A stretch of DNA of 64,000 nucleotides from the NCBI RefSeq assembly GCF_020682705.1, contig NZ_JAGTTN010000001.1, forward strand, positions 434,001 through 498,000, read 5' to 3'. The translations under genes were made by a program, and so were the position numbers. The stretch comes from Microbacterium allomyrinae (lineage in GTDB: Bacteria > Actinomycetota > Actinomycetes > Actinomycetales > Microbacteriaceae). Numbering within the stretch: the first letter of the stretch is position 1; each line of letters starts with the position of its first letter. The notes beneath the pieces are model-generated. The model was not told where the DNA came from, did no database searches, and saw nothing but the letters and a program-made list of their open reading frames with translations. Below, piece by piece: positions 27,818 through 35,488 of the stretch.

Positions 27818-28678
27818 TCAGGAGAGAAGGGCGACGAGCTGCGCCTTGGACAGGCGGGAGTAGCCCGTCTTGCCGGTCGTCCGGGCGCGCTCGCGCAACT
27901 CGGCGACGGTCAGCGATGCCACGCCCGTCCCCGAGGCCGGCTTCGCGGCTGCGCGGCGCGGGGCGGGCTGGGCGACGGGCTTCGCGGCTGGCTTGGCAGC
28001 AACCGGCTTGGCGGCGGAGGGCTTGGCAGCAACCGGCTTGGCGGCAGCCTCCTTGGCGGCGGGCCTGGTCGCTGCCGGCTTCGCCGCGGGCGCAGCCGCA
28101 GACTTCGCGGCGGGCTTCACGGCCGGCTTCACGGCCGGCTCGACGGCTGCGGGCTTCGCCTCAGCGGCCACGGTCTTCGCTGCCACGGCGGGCGCGGCAT
28201 CCGTCGCCTGTGTCTCCTCCGGTCCGGCCAGCTCCGCCTCAAGTGCGGCCTGCGCCGTGTCGGACTCGCGGTCGGCACGTTCGGCCGCCCTCGCCGCCTT
28301 TGCAGATGCCTTCTTCAGTGCCTTCGCGTCCGCCGCGCGTTCGGCGGCCTCGGCGGCGGCTCGCTCCGCCTCGGCGGCAGCTCGCTCGGCCTCGGCACGA
28401 AGCCGTGCCTTCTTCTCCGCCTTCGCGACCGCCTGGGCCGTGGCCTTCACGAGCTTGTCTGCCGCACGGTGCGCGCGCTTGGCGACCTTCCGGGGGTCCT
28501 TGCGGATCGCCTTCTTCGACGCGTCCGCAGCGTCGCGGGCGTCTTCGGCGAGGTCCTTGAGCTTGCGGGCGGTCTTGCCCGCGAGCTGCTTGGCAGCCTT
28601 CTTCGCCTGCTTCGCCGCCTCAGCGGCATCGTCCATCGCTTCCAGCGCCTGGCGCTGGGCCTTCGTCGTGTTGCCCAT
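27818..28678 (-). CDS. Lys/Ala-rich histone-H1-like protein with C-terminal Rho-N/SAP-type domain
   Basis: A 286-residue highly basic protein. Residues about 1-150 are Ala/Lys/Glu-rich helical heptad-like sequence. Residues 165-250 are degenerate AAKPAA-type repeats resembling histone H1 tails. The last 30 residues (VASLTVAELRERARTTGKTG then YSRLSKAQLVALLS) fit the Rho termination factor N-terminal (SAP-like) nucleic-acid-binding domain. It probably binds DNA or RNA. It heads the operon with the Pls-type NRPS, whose start is 1 nt after its stop, and has a candidate Pho-type promoter. Repeat length is likely to vary between strains. Confidence 0.8.
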   Translation of the reverse strand: MGNTTKAQRQALEAMDDAAEAAKQAKKAAKQLAGKTARKLKDLAEDARDAADASKKAIRKDPRKVAKRAHRAADKLVKATAQAVAKAEKKARLRAEAERAAAEAERAAAEAAERAADAKALKKASAKAARAAERADRESDTAQAALEAELAGPEETQATDAAPAVAAKTVAAEAKPAAVEPAVKPAVKPAAKSAAAPAAKPAATRPAAKEAAAKPVAAKPSAAKPVAAKPAAKPVAQPAPRRAAAKPASGTGVASLTVAELRERARTTGKTGYSRLSKAQLVALLS

Positions 28679-28686
28679 GGCCAAGC

Positions 28687-28719
28687 ACCTTAGCGGGCCG
28701 GGGTGAACGGACAGTGCTG
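28687..28719 (-). promoter_or_regulatory. Candidate Pho box and -10 of the Rho-N/Pls operon
   Basis: On the minus strand a weak repeat CAGCACT (28719-28713) and a perfect GTTCACC (28708-28702) lie 11 bp apart. Nine bases later comes TAAGGT (28692-28687), a good -10, and 8 nt further the ATG at 28678. The geometry equals the pstS, ppk and phoU promoters, but only one repeat is strong. Confidence 0.5.
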
Positions 28720-28787
28720 CGATGTCGCGGAAAGACGCGGCTGCCGGCCCTTCCTCGTGCATCCGGATGCATGGATGTCGGTGCCCC

Positions 28788-28820
28788 GTTCACCTTCCGT
28801 TCACCCGCAAAGCCCACTCT
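28788..28820 (+). promoter_or_regulatory. Pho box and -10 of the pstSCAB operon
   Basis: Two perfect GTTCACC repeats (28788-28794 and 28799-28805) are separated by TTCC. Nine bases later CACTCT (28815-28820) can serve as -10, which leaves a leader of about 95 nt before pstS. Confidence 0.75.
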
Positions 28821-28923
28821 CTTAAGAGTCCGCGCCTACGTTTCAGTGCGAGCCCTGCACCGGGCTCGACACCCGAAGCCCTTCAACCGGGCTTGCATCC
28901 CTGACACGTGAAGGATTCACACA

Positions 28924-30039
28924 GTGAAGATCTCCCGCATCGCCCAGGTGGGCGCTGTTGCCGCAGTCGCGGCCCTCGCCCTCGCCGGCTGCGCATCGAA
29001 CGAGACCCCCACGGGCGACACCACTGACGAGCCCACGTCGACCCTGTCCGGCGACATCGCCGGTGGCGGCGCCTCCTCGCAGGAAGTCGCGGTCAACGCG
29101 TGGATCGCCGGCTTCCAGACGGCGAACCCCGACGTCAACATCACGTACGACCCGGCCGGCTCCGGCGCGGGCCGTGAGTCCTTCCAGGCCGGCGCGTTCC
29201 CGTTCGCGGGCTCGGACCGCGCGTTCAAGATCGAAGAGATCGAGGCCGGCCCGTTCGACGCCTGCGTCGACGGCTCGAGCATCATCGAACTGCCGACCTA
29301 CATCTCGCCGATCGCGGTCATCTTCAACATCGACGGCGTGGACTCGCTGAACCTCGACGCCGCGACCATCGGCGCCCTGTTCGCGGGCACCATCACGAAC
29401 TGGAACGACCCGCAGATCGCCGCTCTCAACGAGGGCGTCGATCTTCCCGACCTGACCGTGACGCCGGTGCACCGCGCCGACGACTCGGGCACCACCGAGA
29501 ACTTCACCGACTACCTCTTCCAGGCGTCGGGCGGCACCTGGTCGTTCGAGCCCGATGGCGTGTGGCCCGCGACCCCCGTCGCCGGCGAAGCCGCGCAGGG
29601 CACCTCCGGTGTCGTCTCGGCCGTCTCGGGCGGCAACGGCACCATCGGCTACGCCGACGCGTCGCGCGCCGCTGAAGAGGGCCTCTCGGCCGCCGCCGTC
29701 AAGGTCGGCGACGAGTTCGTCGAGTACTCGCCGGAGGCCGCCGCGGCCATCGTCGACGAGTCGCCGTTCGAAGAGGGCCGCGCCGAGGGCGACCTCGCGA
29801 TCTCGCTCGACCGCACCTCTGAAGAGGCCGGCGTCTACCCGATCGTCCTGGTCAGCTACACGATCGCGTGCCAGGAGTACGCGGACGCCGCGGTCGCCCC
29901 CGTCGTCAAGGGCTTCCTCGAGTACATCGCGAGTGCCGAGGGCCAGGACGCCGCCGCGGCCGCGTCGGGCAACGCGCCCATCTCCGACTCGCTCCGCGAG
30001 CAGGTCAACGCCGCGATCGCACTGATCGTCGCAGAGTAA
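28924..30039 (+). CDS. pstS: Phosphate ABC transporter substrate-binding lipoprotein PstS
   Basis: A 371-residue high-affinity phosphate-binding lipoprotein anchored outside the membrane. The signal peptide ends in the lipobox LAGC (about residues 20-23). Phosphate-contacting runs are visible: GGASSQ, AGSGAGRESF, and RADDSGTTENFTDYL. The GTG start has GAAGGA 8 nt upstream. A strong Pho box lies about 120 nt before it. A 14-bp hairpin after the stop probably stabilises the pstS end of the polycistronic mRNA. Confidence 0.95.
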   Translation: MKISRIAQVGAVAAVAALALAGCASNETPTGDTTDEPTSTLSGDIAGGGASSQEVAVNAWIAGFQTANPDVNITYDPAGSGAGRESFQAGAFPFAGSDRAFKIEEIEAGPFDACVDGSSIIELPTYISPIAVIFNIDGVDSLNLDAATIGALFAGTITNWNDPQIAALNEGVDLPDLTVTPVHRADDSGTTENFTDYLFQASGGTWSFEPDGVWPATPVAGEAAQGTSGVVSAVSGGNGTIGYADASRAAEEGLSAAAVKVGDEFVEYSPEAAAAIVDESPFEEGRAEGDLAISLDRTSEEAGVYPIVLVSYTIACQEYADAAVAPVVKGFLEYIASAEGQDAAAAASGNAPISDSLREQVNAAIALIVAE

Positions 30040-30044
30040 GGCTC

Positions 30045-30079
30045 GATACCCGGTCCGGCCCCGTGCCGGACCGGGTATC
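30045..30079 (+). other. Intercistronic hairpin between pstS and pstC
   Basis: A perfect 14-bp stem (30045-30058 with 30066-30079) with a 7-nt loop lies 6 nt after the pstS stop. No T-run follows, so it is more likely an mRNA processing or stability element than a full terminator. It would leave more PstS than permease. Confidence 0.65.
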
Positions 30080-30109
30080 ACCCTGAGATACCCGAACCAG
30101 AAGGACACC

Positions 30110-31051
30110 ATGACGACGACGACCGCCCCGGCGGGCAAGGTCAAGCAGCGACCGGGCGACCGCTGGTTCTCGGGCACCGCTGTCGGCGCGGGAGTGATGA
30201 TCCTCGTCACCCTCGCCGCAGTCGCGATCTTCCTCATCATCCAGTCGATCCCCGGCCTCACCGCCACCAGCGAGACCGCGAGCATCCTCAGCGGGAACTT
30301 CTGGGAGTACGTCTGGCCTCTCGCGTTCGGAACCGTGTGGGCGTCGTTCCTCGCCCTCCTGCTGGCCGTGCCCCTCGCGGTGGCGGTCGCCCTGTTCATC
30401 TCGCACTACGCCCCGCGCCGTCTGGCGCAGGGCCTCGGCTACATCGTCGACCTGCTCGCCGCGGTGCCGTCGGTCGTCTTCGGTCTCTGGGGCATCCTCG
30501 TTCTCGCCCCCGCCGTGCAGCCCGTCTACGCGTGGCTCAACGCCAACATGGGCTGGTTCCCGCTCTTCGGCGGCACGGTGTCCAGCACCGGCCGCACCAT
30601 CTTCACCGCCGCGATCGTGCTGGCCGTCATGGTCGTGCCGATCATCACCGCGATCTGCCGCGAGATCTTCCTCCAGACGCCGGTGCTGCACGAGGAGGCC
30701 GCGCTCGCGCTGGGCGCCACGCGCTGGGAGATGATCCGCATGGCCGTCTTCCCCTTCGGTCGCAGCGGCATCGTGTCGGCCTCGATGCTCGGCCTCGGCC
30801 GCGCTCTCGGCGAGACGATGGCCGTGGCCATGGTGCTCTCGATCGCCAACAAGGTGACCTTCCAGCTCTTCACCTCCGAGAACCCCGGCACGATCCCCGC
30901 GAACATCGCGCTCACCTTCCCCGAGGCGTACGGCACGAACATCAACGTGCTGATCGCGACAGGCCTCATCCTCTTCATCGTCACCTTCGCGGTCAACGCC
31001 ATCGCCCGATGGATCGTCAGCCGCCGCAAGGAATTCTCGGGAGCGAACTGA
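30110..31051 (+). CDS. pstC: Phosphate ABC transporter permease PstC
   Basis: A 313-residue inner-membrane permease with six membrane segments. The ABC permease EAA loop is present (EEAALALGATRWEMIRMAVF, followed by PFGRSGIVSA). It pairs with PstA to form the phosphate channel. The ATG at 30110 has AGAAGGA at good spacing. One base separates its stop from the pstA start. Confidence 0.95.
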   Translation: MTTTTAPAGKVKQRPGDRWFSGTAVGAGVMILVTLAAVAIFLIIQSIPGLTATSETASILSGNFWEYVWPLAFGTVWASFLALLLAVPLAVAVALFISHYAPRRLAQGLGYIVDLLAAVPSVVFGLWGILVLAPAVQPVYAWLNANMGWFPLFGGTVSSTGRTIFTAAIVLAVMVVPIITAICREIFLQTPVLHEEAALALGATRWEMIRMAVFPFGRSGIVSASMLGLGRALGETMAVAMVLSIANKVTFQLFTSENPGTIPANIALTFPEAYGTNINVLIATGLILFIVTFAVNAIARWIVSRRKEFSGAN

Positions 31052-31052
31052 C

Positions 31053-32159
31053 ATGACCCTCACGACCGCTCCTACGCAGACCCCGCCGGTCGCGCCCGTC
31101 CGCGAGACGCCCCGCCTCACCAGCGGGCACCTGCCCTCGTGGGCGCCCTGGGCGCTCCTGGGCGCCAGTGCCCTCGTCAGCGCCGCGGTATTCGCCATCC
31201 CCGCTCTCGGATCCGGCGAGTCCTTCAGCATCGCCGGCTGGGCCGTCGTGTCGGCGGTGCTGTACCTCGTGCTGATCCTCCTCATCTCCAGCGTCGTCGA
31301 GGGCCGCCGCAAGGGCGTCGACCGCCTCGTCACGGGCACCGTGGCCATCGCGTTCGGCATCGCGATGGTCCCGCTCATCTCGGTGGCGATCACGGTCATC
31401 GTCAACGGCGTCGCCGGGATCACGGCGGAGTTCTTCACGAGCTCGATGCGCAACGTCGTCGGCGAGGGCGGCGGCGCACTCCACGCCATCATCGGCACGC
31501 TGCTCATCACCGTCGCCGCTGCCGTCATCTCGATCCCGATCGGCATCTTCACCGCCATCTACCTGGTCGAGTACGGTGCGGGAAACCGGCTCGCACGTGG
31601 CATCACGTTCCTCGTGGACGTGATGACCGGCATCCCGTCGATCGTGGCCGGTCTGTTCGCATACGCCCTGTTCGCGCTGTTCTTCGGCCCCGGCATCCGC
31701 ATGGGCATCATGGGATCCGTCGCCCTCGCGGTGCTCATGATCCCGGTCGTGGTGCGCTCCACCGAAGAGATGCTGCGACTGGTGCCGAACGAACTGCGCG
31801 AAGCGGCGTATGCACTCGGCGTGCCGAAGTGGCTCACCATCGCGAAGGTCGTGCTCCCGACGTCGGTCGCCGGAATCACGACCGGCGTCATGCTGTCGAT
31901 CTCTCGTGTCATCGGCGAGACCGCTCCCCTGCTGCTCACGGCGGGTGTCGCGACGTCGATGAACTACAACCTCTTCGACGGCCGCATGATGACTCTCCCG
32001 GTGTTCGCCTACTCGCAGTACATGAACCAGGGCATCCCCGCGCAGGCCTACATCGATCGGGCGTGGTCCGCCGCCCTCGTGCTCATCGTCATCGTCATGC
32101 TCCTGAACCTCATCGCGCGCCTCGTCGCGAAGGTGTTCTCGCCGAAGCTCGGCCGCTGA
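31053..32159 (+). CDS. pstA: Phosphate ABC transporter permease PstA
   Basis: A 368-residue permease partner of PstC. An N-terminal extension of about 30 residues and an additional hydrophobic pair precede the six-segment core. The EAA loop reads [20 protein letters not shown], followed by [18 protein letters not shown] inside the end of pstC serves as Shine-Dalgarno. It lies in the pst operon between pstC and pstB. Confidence 0.95.
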   Translation: MTLTTAPTQTPPVAPVRETPRLTSGHLPSWAPWALLGASALVSAAVFAIPALGSGESFSIAGWAVVSAVLYLVLILLISSVVEGRRKGVDRLVTGTVAIAFGIAMVPLISVAITVIVNGVAGITAEFFTSSMRNVVGEGGGALHAIIGTLLITVAAAVISIPIGIFTAIYLVEYGAGNRLARGITFLVDVMTGIPSIVAGLFAYALFALFFGPGIRMGIMGSVALAVLMIPVVVRSTEEMLRLVPNELREAAYALGVPKWLTIAKVVLPTSVAGITTGVMLSISRVIGETAPLLLTAGVATSMNYNLFDGRMMTLPVFAYSQYMNQGIPAQAYIDRAWSAALVLIVIVMLLNLIARLVAKVFSPKLGR

Positions 32160-32199
32160 GCCTTCCCACTTCTCCCACCCGAAGGAACCGACAGGAACA

Positions 32200-32979
32200 A
32201 TGTCCAAGAGCATCGAAGTCAACGACCTGAACGTCTACTACGGCGACTTCCTGGCCGTCGAGGGCGTCACTCTCGACATCGAGCCGCGCAGCGTGACCGC
32301 CTTCATCGGTCCCTCGGGATGCGGGAAGTCGACGTTCCTGCGAACCCTGAACCGCATGCACGAGGTCATTCCGGGCGCCCGCGTCGAAGGCAGCGTCCTG
32401 CTCGACGGCGACGACCTGTACGGTGCGAACGTCGATCCGGTGCTGGTGCGCCGCCAGGTGGGCATGGTGTTCCAGCGTCCGAACCCGTTCCCGACGATGT
32501 CGATCAAGGAGAATGTGCTCGCGGGCGTCAAGCTCAACAACAAGAAGCTCTCCAGGTCCGACTCCGACGACCTCGTCGAGAAGTCGCTGCGCGGCGCCAA
32601 CCTGTGGAACGAGGTCAAGGATCGCCTCGACAAGCCCGGCTCGGGTCTGTCGGGCGGCCAGCAGCAGCGCCTCTGCATCGCCCGCGCGATCGCCGTGTCA
32701 CCCGAGGTCATCCTCATGGACGAGCCGTGCTCGGCCCTGGACCCGATCTCGACGTATGCGATCGAGGAGCTGATCGGCGAGCTGAAGAACGACTACACGG
32801 TCGTCATCGTCACGCACAACATGCAGCAGGCATCGCGCGTGTCCGACAAGACCGCGTTCTTCAACATCGCCGGCACGGGCAAGCCGGGCAAGCTCATCGA
32901 GTACGGCGAGACCAAGTCGATCTTCACGACGCCCTCCGTCCAGGCAACCGAGGACTACGTCTCGGGTCGCTTCGGATAA
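32200..32979 (+). CDS. pstB: Phosphate ABC transporter ATP-binding protein PstB
   Basis: A 259-residue ATPase driving phosphate import. Walker [10 protein letters not shown], the PstB-typical [16 protein letters not shown], signature [13 protein letters not shown] and Walker [13 protein letters not shown] are all intact, as is the switch H in IVTHNMQQA. The ATG follows GAAGGAACCGACAGGAACA. It is the last gene of the pst operon; phoU is not part of it here but lies at 12.3 kb. Confidence 0.97.
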   Translation: MSKSIEVNDLNVYYGDFLAVEGVTLDIEPRSVTAFIGPSGCGKSTFLRTLNRMHEVIPGARVEGSVLLDGDDLYGANVDPVLVRRQVGMVFQRPNPFPTMSIKENVLAGVKLNNKKLSRSDSDDLVEKSLRGANLWNEVKDRLDKPGSGLSGGQQQRLCIARAIAVSPEVILMDEPCSALDPISTYAIEELIGELKNDYTVVIVTHNMQQASRVSDKTAFFNIAGTGKPGKLIEYGETKSIFTTPSVQATEDYVSGRFG

Positions 32980-32986
32980 GGCCGGC

Positions 32987-33874
32987 TCAGTCGCGGGGGC
33001 TCAGCAGGTAGCGGTTGAACGACGCCGTGACCTCGCGGTCCAGCGGCACCTCGCGGCCGTCGATCGCGACAACGGGGGCGGCGAGTCGGACGCTCGACAC
33101 GAGCCACGCGGCATCCGCCCGCGCCAGCGCATCGACGGGGATCGTCTCGTAGGCCGTCTCGTGGCCCTGGCTCGCGAGGTGCTCGAACAGGCTCAGCTGC
33201 GTCGTACCGTGCAGGATGCCGCCGTTCGGCGCCGGTGTCACGAAGCGGTCTCCGAGGCGCAGGATGAGCGAGGCCGTCGGCGCTTCCAGCACGAACCCGT
33301 CGGATGAGACGAAGATCGCGTCGTCGGCGCCCTGCCGCCTCGCCTCGCGGATCGCCGCCATGTTCACCGCGTACGACAGCGTCTTCGCACCTAGCAGCAG
33401 CCAGGGCGCGTTCGCCGGAGTCTCGATGCCATAGCCGCGATCGAGGGTGACCACGCGGATGCCGCGCTCACGGGTGGCGGTGTTGTCGGCGGCCTGCGCG
33501 GCGGTGACCCACGCCGTCGGCGCCGGACCGTGCTCGACGCCACGGCTCAGGATCAGCTTGATGACGCCCTCGCCGTCCGGGGGGCAGTGCTGTGCGGCCG
33601 CCACGACGGCCTGCCGCCACTGACGCGCGTGGGGAATGGGGAGGTCGCAGAGTTCGGCGGAATGCGCGAGCCGGTCGAGGTGGGCCGTGACCTCCTGCGG
33701 GTGAGCGTTCACGACGCCGATCGACTCGAAGACGCCGTCGCCACGCTGTGTACTCAGCTCCCCCACCGTGAGGGCGGGCGCGGACGGATCGATCACGCGG
33801 AACGTGTCGGCGAAGTCTGAGCGGGGATCATCGGATGCCGCGGGCTCGATCACGAGCGCGAAACGCCAGGTCAT
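32987..33874 (-). CDS. Aminotransferase class IV / aminodeoxychorismate lyase-like
   Basis: A 295-residue PLP enzyme of fold type IV. The PLP lysine is in LLLGAKTLSYAVNMAA (near residue 165). DDAIFVSSDGFVLEAPTASL and GILHGTTQ supply the phosphate-binding parts. Family members include PabC (4-amino-4-deoxychorismate lyase, folate synthesis), branched-chain and D-amino acid transaminases; PabC is most likely from length and N-terminus. No Shine-Dalgarno is present; TAGGCT lies 7 nt before the ATG. It is convergent with pstB, 7 nt apart. Confidence 0.8.
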   Translation of the reverse strand: MTWRFALVIEPAASDDPRSDFADTFRVIDPSAPALTVGELSTQRGDGVFESIGVVNAHPQEVTAHLDRLAHSAELCDLPIPHARQWRQAVVAAAQHCPPDGEGVIKLILSRGVEHGPAPTAWVTAAQAADNTATRERGIRVVTLDRGYGIETPANAPWLLLGAKTLSYAVNMAAIREARRQGADDAIFVSSDGFVLEAPTASLILRLGDRFVTPAPNGGILHGTTQLSLFEHLASQGHETAYETIPVDALARADAAWLVSSVRLAAPVVAIDGREVPLDREVTASFNRYLLSPRD

Positions 33875-33881
33875 GTCATCG

Positions 33882-33887
33882 AGCCTA
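33882..33887 (-). promoter_or_regulatory. -10 element (TAGGCT) for the class IV aminotransferase gene
   Basis: TAGGCT on the minus strand, 7 bases, then ATG at 33874, with no ribosome-binding site. This fits a leaderless transcript. Confidence 0.5.
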
Positions 33888-33920
33888 GGACGTCGGGAAT
33901 GCCAGCGCGGCCGGCTCGGT

Positions 33921-33926
33921 TACACT
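33921..33926 (+). promoter_or_regulatory. -10 element (TACACT) for the small RNA
   Basis: TACACT matches TAnnnT. The next six bases lead to 33933, the first base of a perfect 12-bp stem, which is where transcription would start. Confidence 0.5.
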
Positions 33927-33932
33927 GGATCG

Positions 33933-34015
33933 GCCGGGCCGCAGTAACCCCGGGCTCCATCTTCTGCCGCTATGAGCGGCTCCGCGCCGAGAGGCGTTCT
34001 GCGGCCCGGCACTTT
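33933..34015 (+). ncRNA. Candidate structured small RNA of about 80 nt
   Basis: A perfect 12-bp stem pairs 33933-33944 with 33999-34010. Inside are two hairpins: GCCGC-TATGA-GCGGC (33966-33980) and CGCC-GAGA-GGCG (33985-33996), the latter with a GNRA-type loop. Together they make a branched fold. The 3' end runs into ACTTTC, a weak terminator tail. A good -10 is placed so that the transcript begins at the stem base. No open reading frame fits. It lacks the conserved core of SRP RNA and the C-rich loops of 6C RNA, and I do not recognise the family. Confidence 0.5.
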
Positions 34016-34084
34016 CACGCCCGCACCCGTTCCGCGCGGAGGCATCGGGCCCGCCGCAGCAGGTCGGCGTGACGCCCTCCGGTC

Positions 34085-34149
34085 GAAACACCATACTTCG
34101 GGCGAGACACCACCCGGTCGATGGTGTCTCGAGCGGAATGTGGTGTTTC
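34085..34149. repeat. Nested palindromic intergenic element
   Basis: Two inverted repeats are nested. The outer arms are GAAACACCA (34085-34093) and TGGTGTTTC (34141-34149). The inner arms are CGAGACACCA (34103-34112) and TGGTGTCTCG (34122-34131) around a 9-nt loop. Each half also holds two tandem ACACCA units 19 bp apart. It sits in a 351-bp gene-free stretch (33875-34225) with the small RNA candidate. It looks like a REP/MITE-type dispersed element; only one copy is in the window. Confidence 0.55.
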
Positions 34150-34225
34150 CTCGGCATGAGCGGATGCCTCGGCAGCTGATGTCAGCACAGCTCGGCTCGC
34201 GGTCGACGTGAGCGGCCGGTCCCGC

Positions 34226-34864
34226 TCAGCTCAGCGCGTCGCGGCGCCACAACGCGGCGCATGCGGCGAGGTCGCGAGCGTAGTCGGCGAGCCGGAGCGC
34301 CCGCGTGGTGAACGACGAGGCCCGTTCGGGCTCGGTGGCCTCGTAGTCATCGGCGATGTGCGTGGCTCCGGATGCCTGCACCCGGGCAAACGCGGCTGCC
34401 CGCTCCAGCGCCACGGCGAAGTCGCCCTCGAAGAGGCCACGCAGAATCGTGTCGATGAGGGCGACGAGCTCTTCAGGCCCGGCGGGGCTGGGCGCGCCCG
34501 CGACGACCTCGTCGACCGAGGCGAGCTCTGCACGACCGCGCTCGTAGAGCAGTGCCGCGGTGCGGGGGTCGTCGTGGATCATCAGCTGCAGCAGATACAA
34601 CCGCCACAGCGCTCCGGGCAGCGACCGCGAGGGAGAGCGCGACCACAGCTCGGCGATGTCATCGATGCCGTTCTCGTCGGTGAACGCCACCAGCCGGTCG
34701 ACCACGGCGCCATCCGGATCGGCGCGCACACGGGCCAGTAGGGCGTGCGCGGTGGAATGCGCGACACGCGACACCTCTGCGGGATCCTCGGCCGCGAAGA
34801 GGCGGTCGAAGAGTTCGGCGGGACGCCGGACGGGCTTGTGGAACTCCCTGGACTCGTCGCTCAC
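34226..34864 (-). CDS. Conserved actinobacterial protein of unknown function
   Basis: A 212-residue, Ala/Leu-rich, mostly helical protein without membrane segments. It opens SDESREFHKPVRRPAELFDR and has no recognised catalytic motif. I recall related proteins being labelled as RNA polymerase beta subunit in databases, but nothing in the sequence supports that. The GTG at 34864 is chosen because TACCGT lies 7 nt upstream and no Shine-Dalgarno fits other starts. It stands alone, 136 nt downstream of the VOC gene on the same strand. Confidence 0.6.
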   Translation of the reverse strand: MSDESREFHKPVRRPAELFDRLFAAEDPAEVSRVAHSTAHALLARVRADPDGAVVDRLVAFTDENGIDDIAELWSRSPSRSLPGALWRLYLLQLMIHDDPRTAALLYERGRAELASVDEVVAGAPSPAGPEELVALIDTILRGLFEGDFAVALERAAAFARVQASGATHIADDYEATEPERASSFTTRALRLADYARDLAACAALWRRDALS

Positions 34865-34871
34865 CCGTTCC

Positions 34872-34877
34872 ACGGTA
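34872..34877 (-). promoter_or_regulatory. -10 element (TACCGT) for the gene starting at 34864
   Basis: TACCGT on the minus strand, seven bases, then GTGAGC. The layout is nearly the same as in front of ispDF (TAGCGT, six bases, GTGAGC). Confidence 0.45.
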
Positions 34878-35000
34878 CCCGCCGCGACGAGCACGCGGGC
34901 GCGTTGCGCAGCACGTTCCGCGTCCCGCTCGCGATCACGGGAGGGGTACCCGACCATCCACGGCAGACACACGATCGCCTCCCGTCCGGCGACGACGCCG

Positions 35001-35408
35001 TCAGCCCTGGTTGATACGGATGTGGTTGCCCGCGGGATCGCGGAAGGCGCAGTCCTTGGCGCCCCACCCCTGTTCGATGGGCTCCTGGAGCACCTCTGCG
35101 CCCGACGCCCGAAGTCGTTCGAAAGTCGCGTCGAGATCGTCGCTCGTGAAGACGTAGGGGCCGGGGCCCGAGCCCTTGACGACGAGCCGCTGCAGGGCGT
35201 CGCCGTCCTCGGGCGAGCGTCCCGCCGTCGGGTCGGAGACGACCGCCGACAGTCCCGGCTGTCCGGGGAAGCCGAAGCTCACCCAGCGGTGGCCGTCGTA
35301 GGCGACGTCGTTGACGATCTCGAGGCCGAGCCCGTCCCGGTAGAACAGGATCGCGGCATCCACATCGTCGACGGTGATGGGGCAGTATGCAAGAGAGATG
35401 CTGGTCAT
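35001..35408 (-). CDS. VOC-family (glyoxalase/bleomycin-resistance fold) protein
   Basis: A 135-residue vicinal-oxygen-chelate protein. The two beta-alpha-beta-beta-beta units are visible, starting YCPITVDDVDAAILFYRDGL and ending DPAGNHIRINQG, a typical C-terminus with a metal-ligand position. The substrate is unknown. It lies 80 nt downstream of an AraC-type regulator on the same strand. The pair regulator-VOC protein is common and suggests that the regulator controls it. Confidence 0.8.
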   Translation of the reverse strand: MTSISLAYCPITVDDVDAAILFYRDGLGLEIVNDVAYDGHRWVSFGFPGQPGLSAVVSDPTAGRSPEDGDALQRLVVKGSGPGPYVFTSDDLDATFERLRASGAEVLQEPIEQGWGAKDCAFRDPAGNHIRINQG

Positions 35409-35488
35409 GGATGCCACGCTAGAGCGCCCCGCGACGGCTCGCTTCTCCGATCCTGCTCGGTTGCGAACCGTGCGCGAGCACGTGCGCC

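Noticed and set aside
27900..28200. The AAKPAA-type repeats as a tandem DNA repeat element
   Set aside because: They lie within one intact reading frame of the Rho-N protein and vary at codon level, so they are better explained as protein repeats.
28777..28783. A third Pho repeat upstream of the two pstS repeats
   Set aside because: The 7-mer at the right spacing reads GTCGGTG, which does not resemble GTTCACC.
33933..34015. SRP 4.5S RNA or 6C RNA identity for the small RNA
   Set aside because: It lacks the GGAA-loop core with the AGCAG side of SRP RNA and has no six-C loops.
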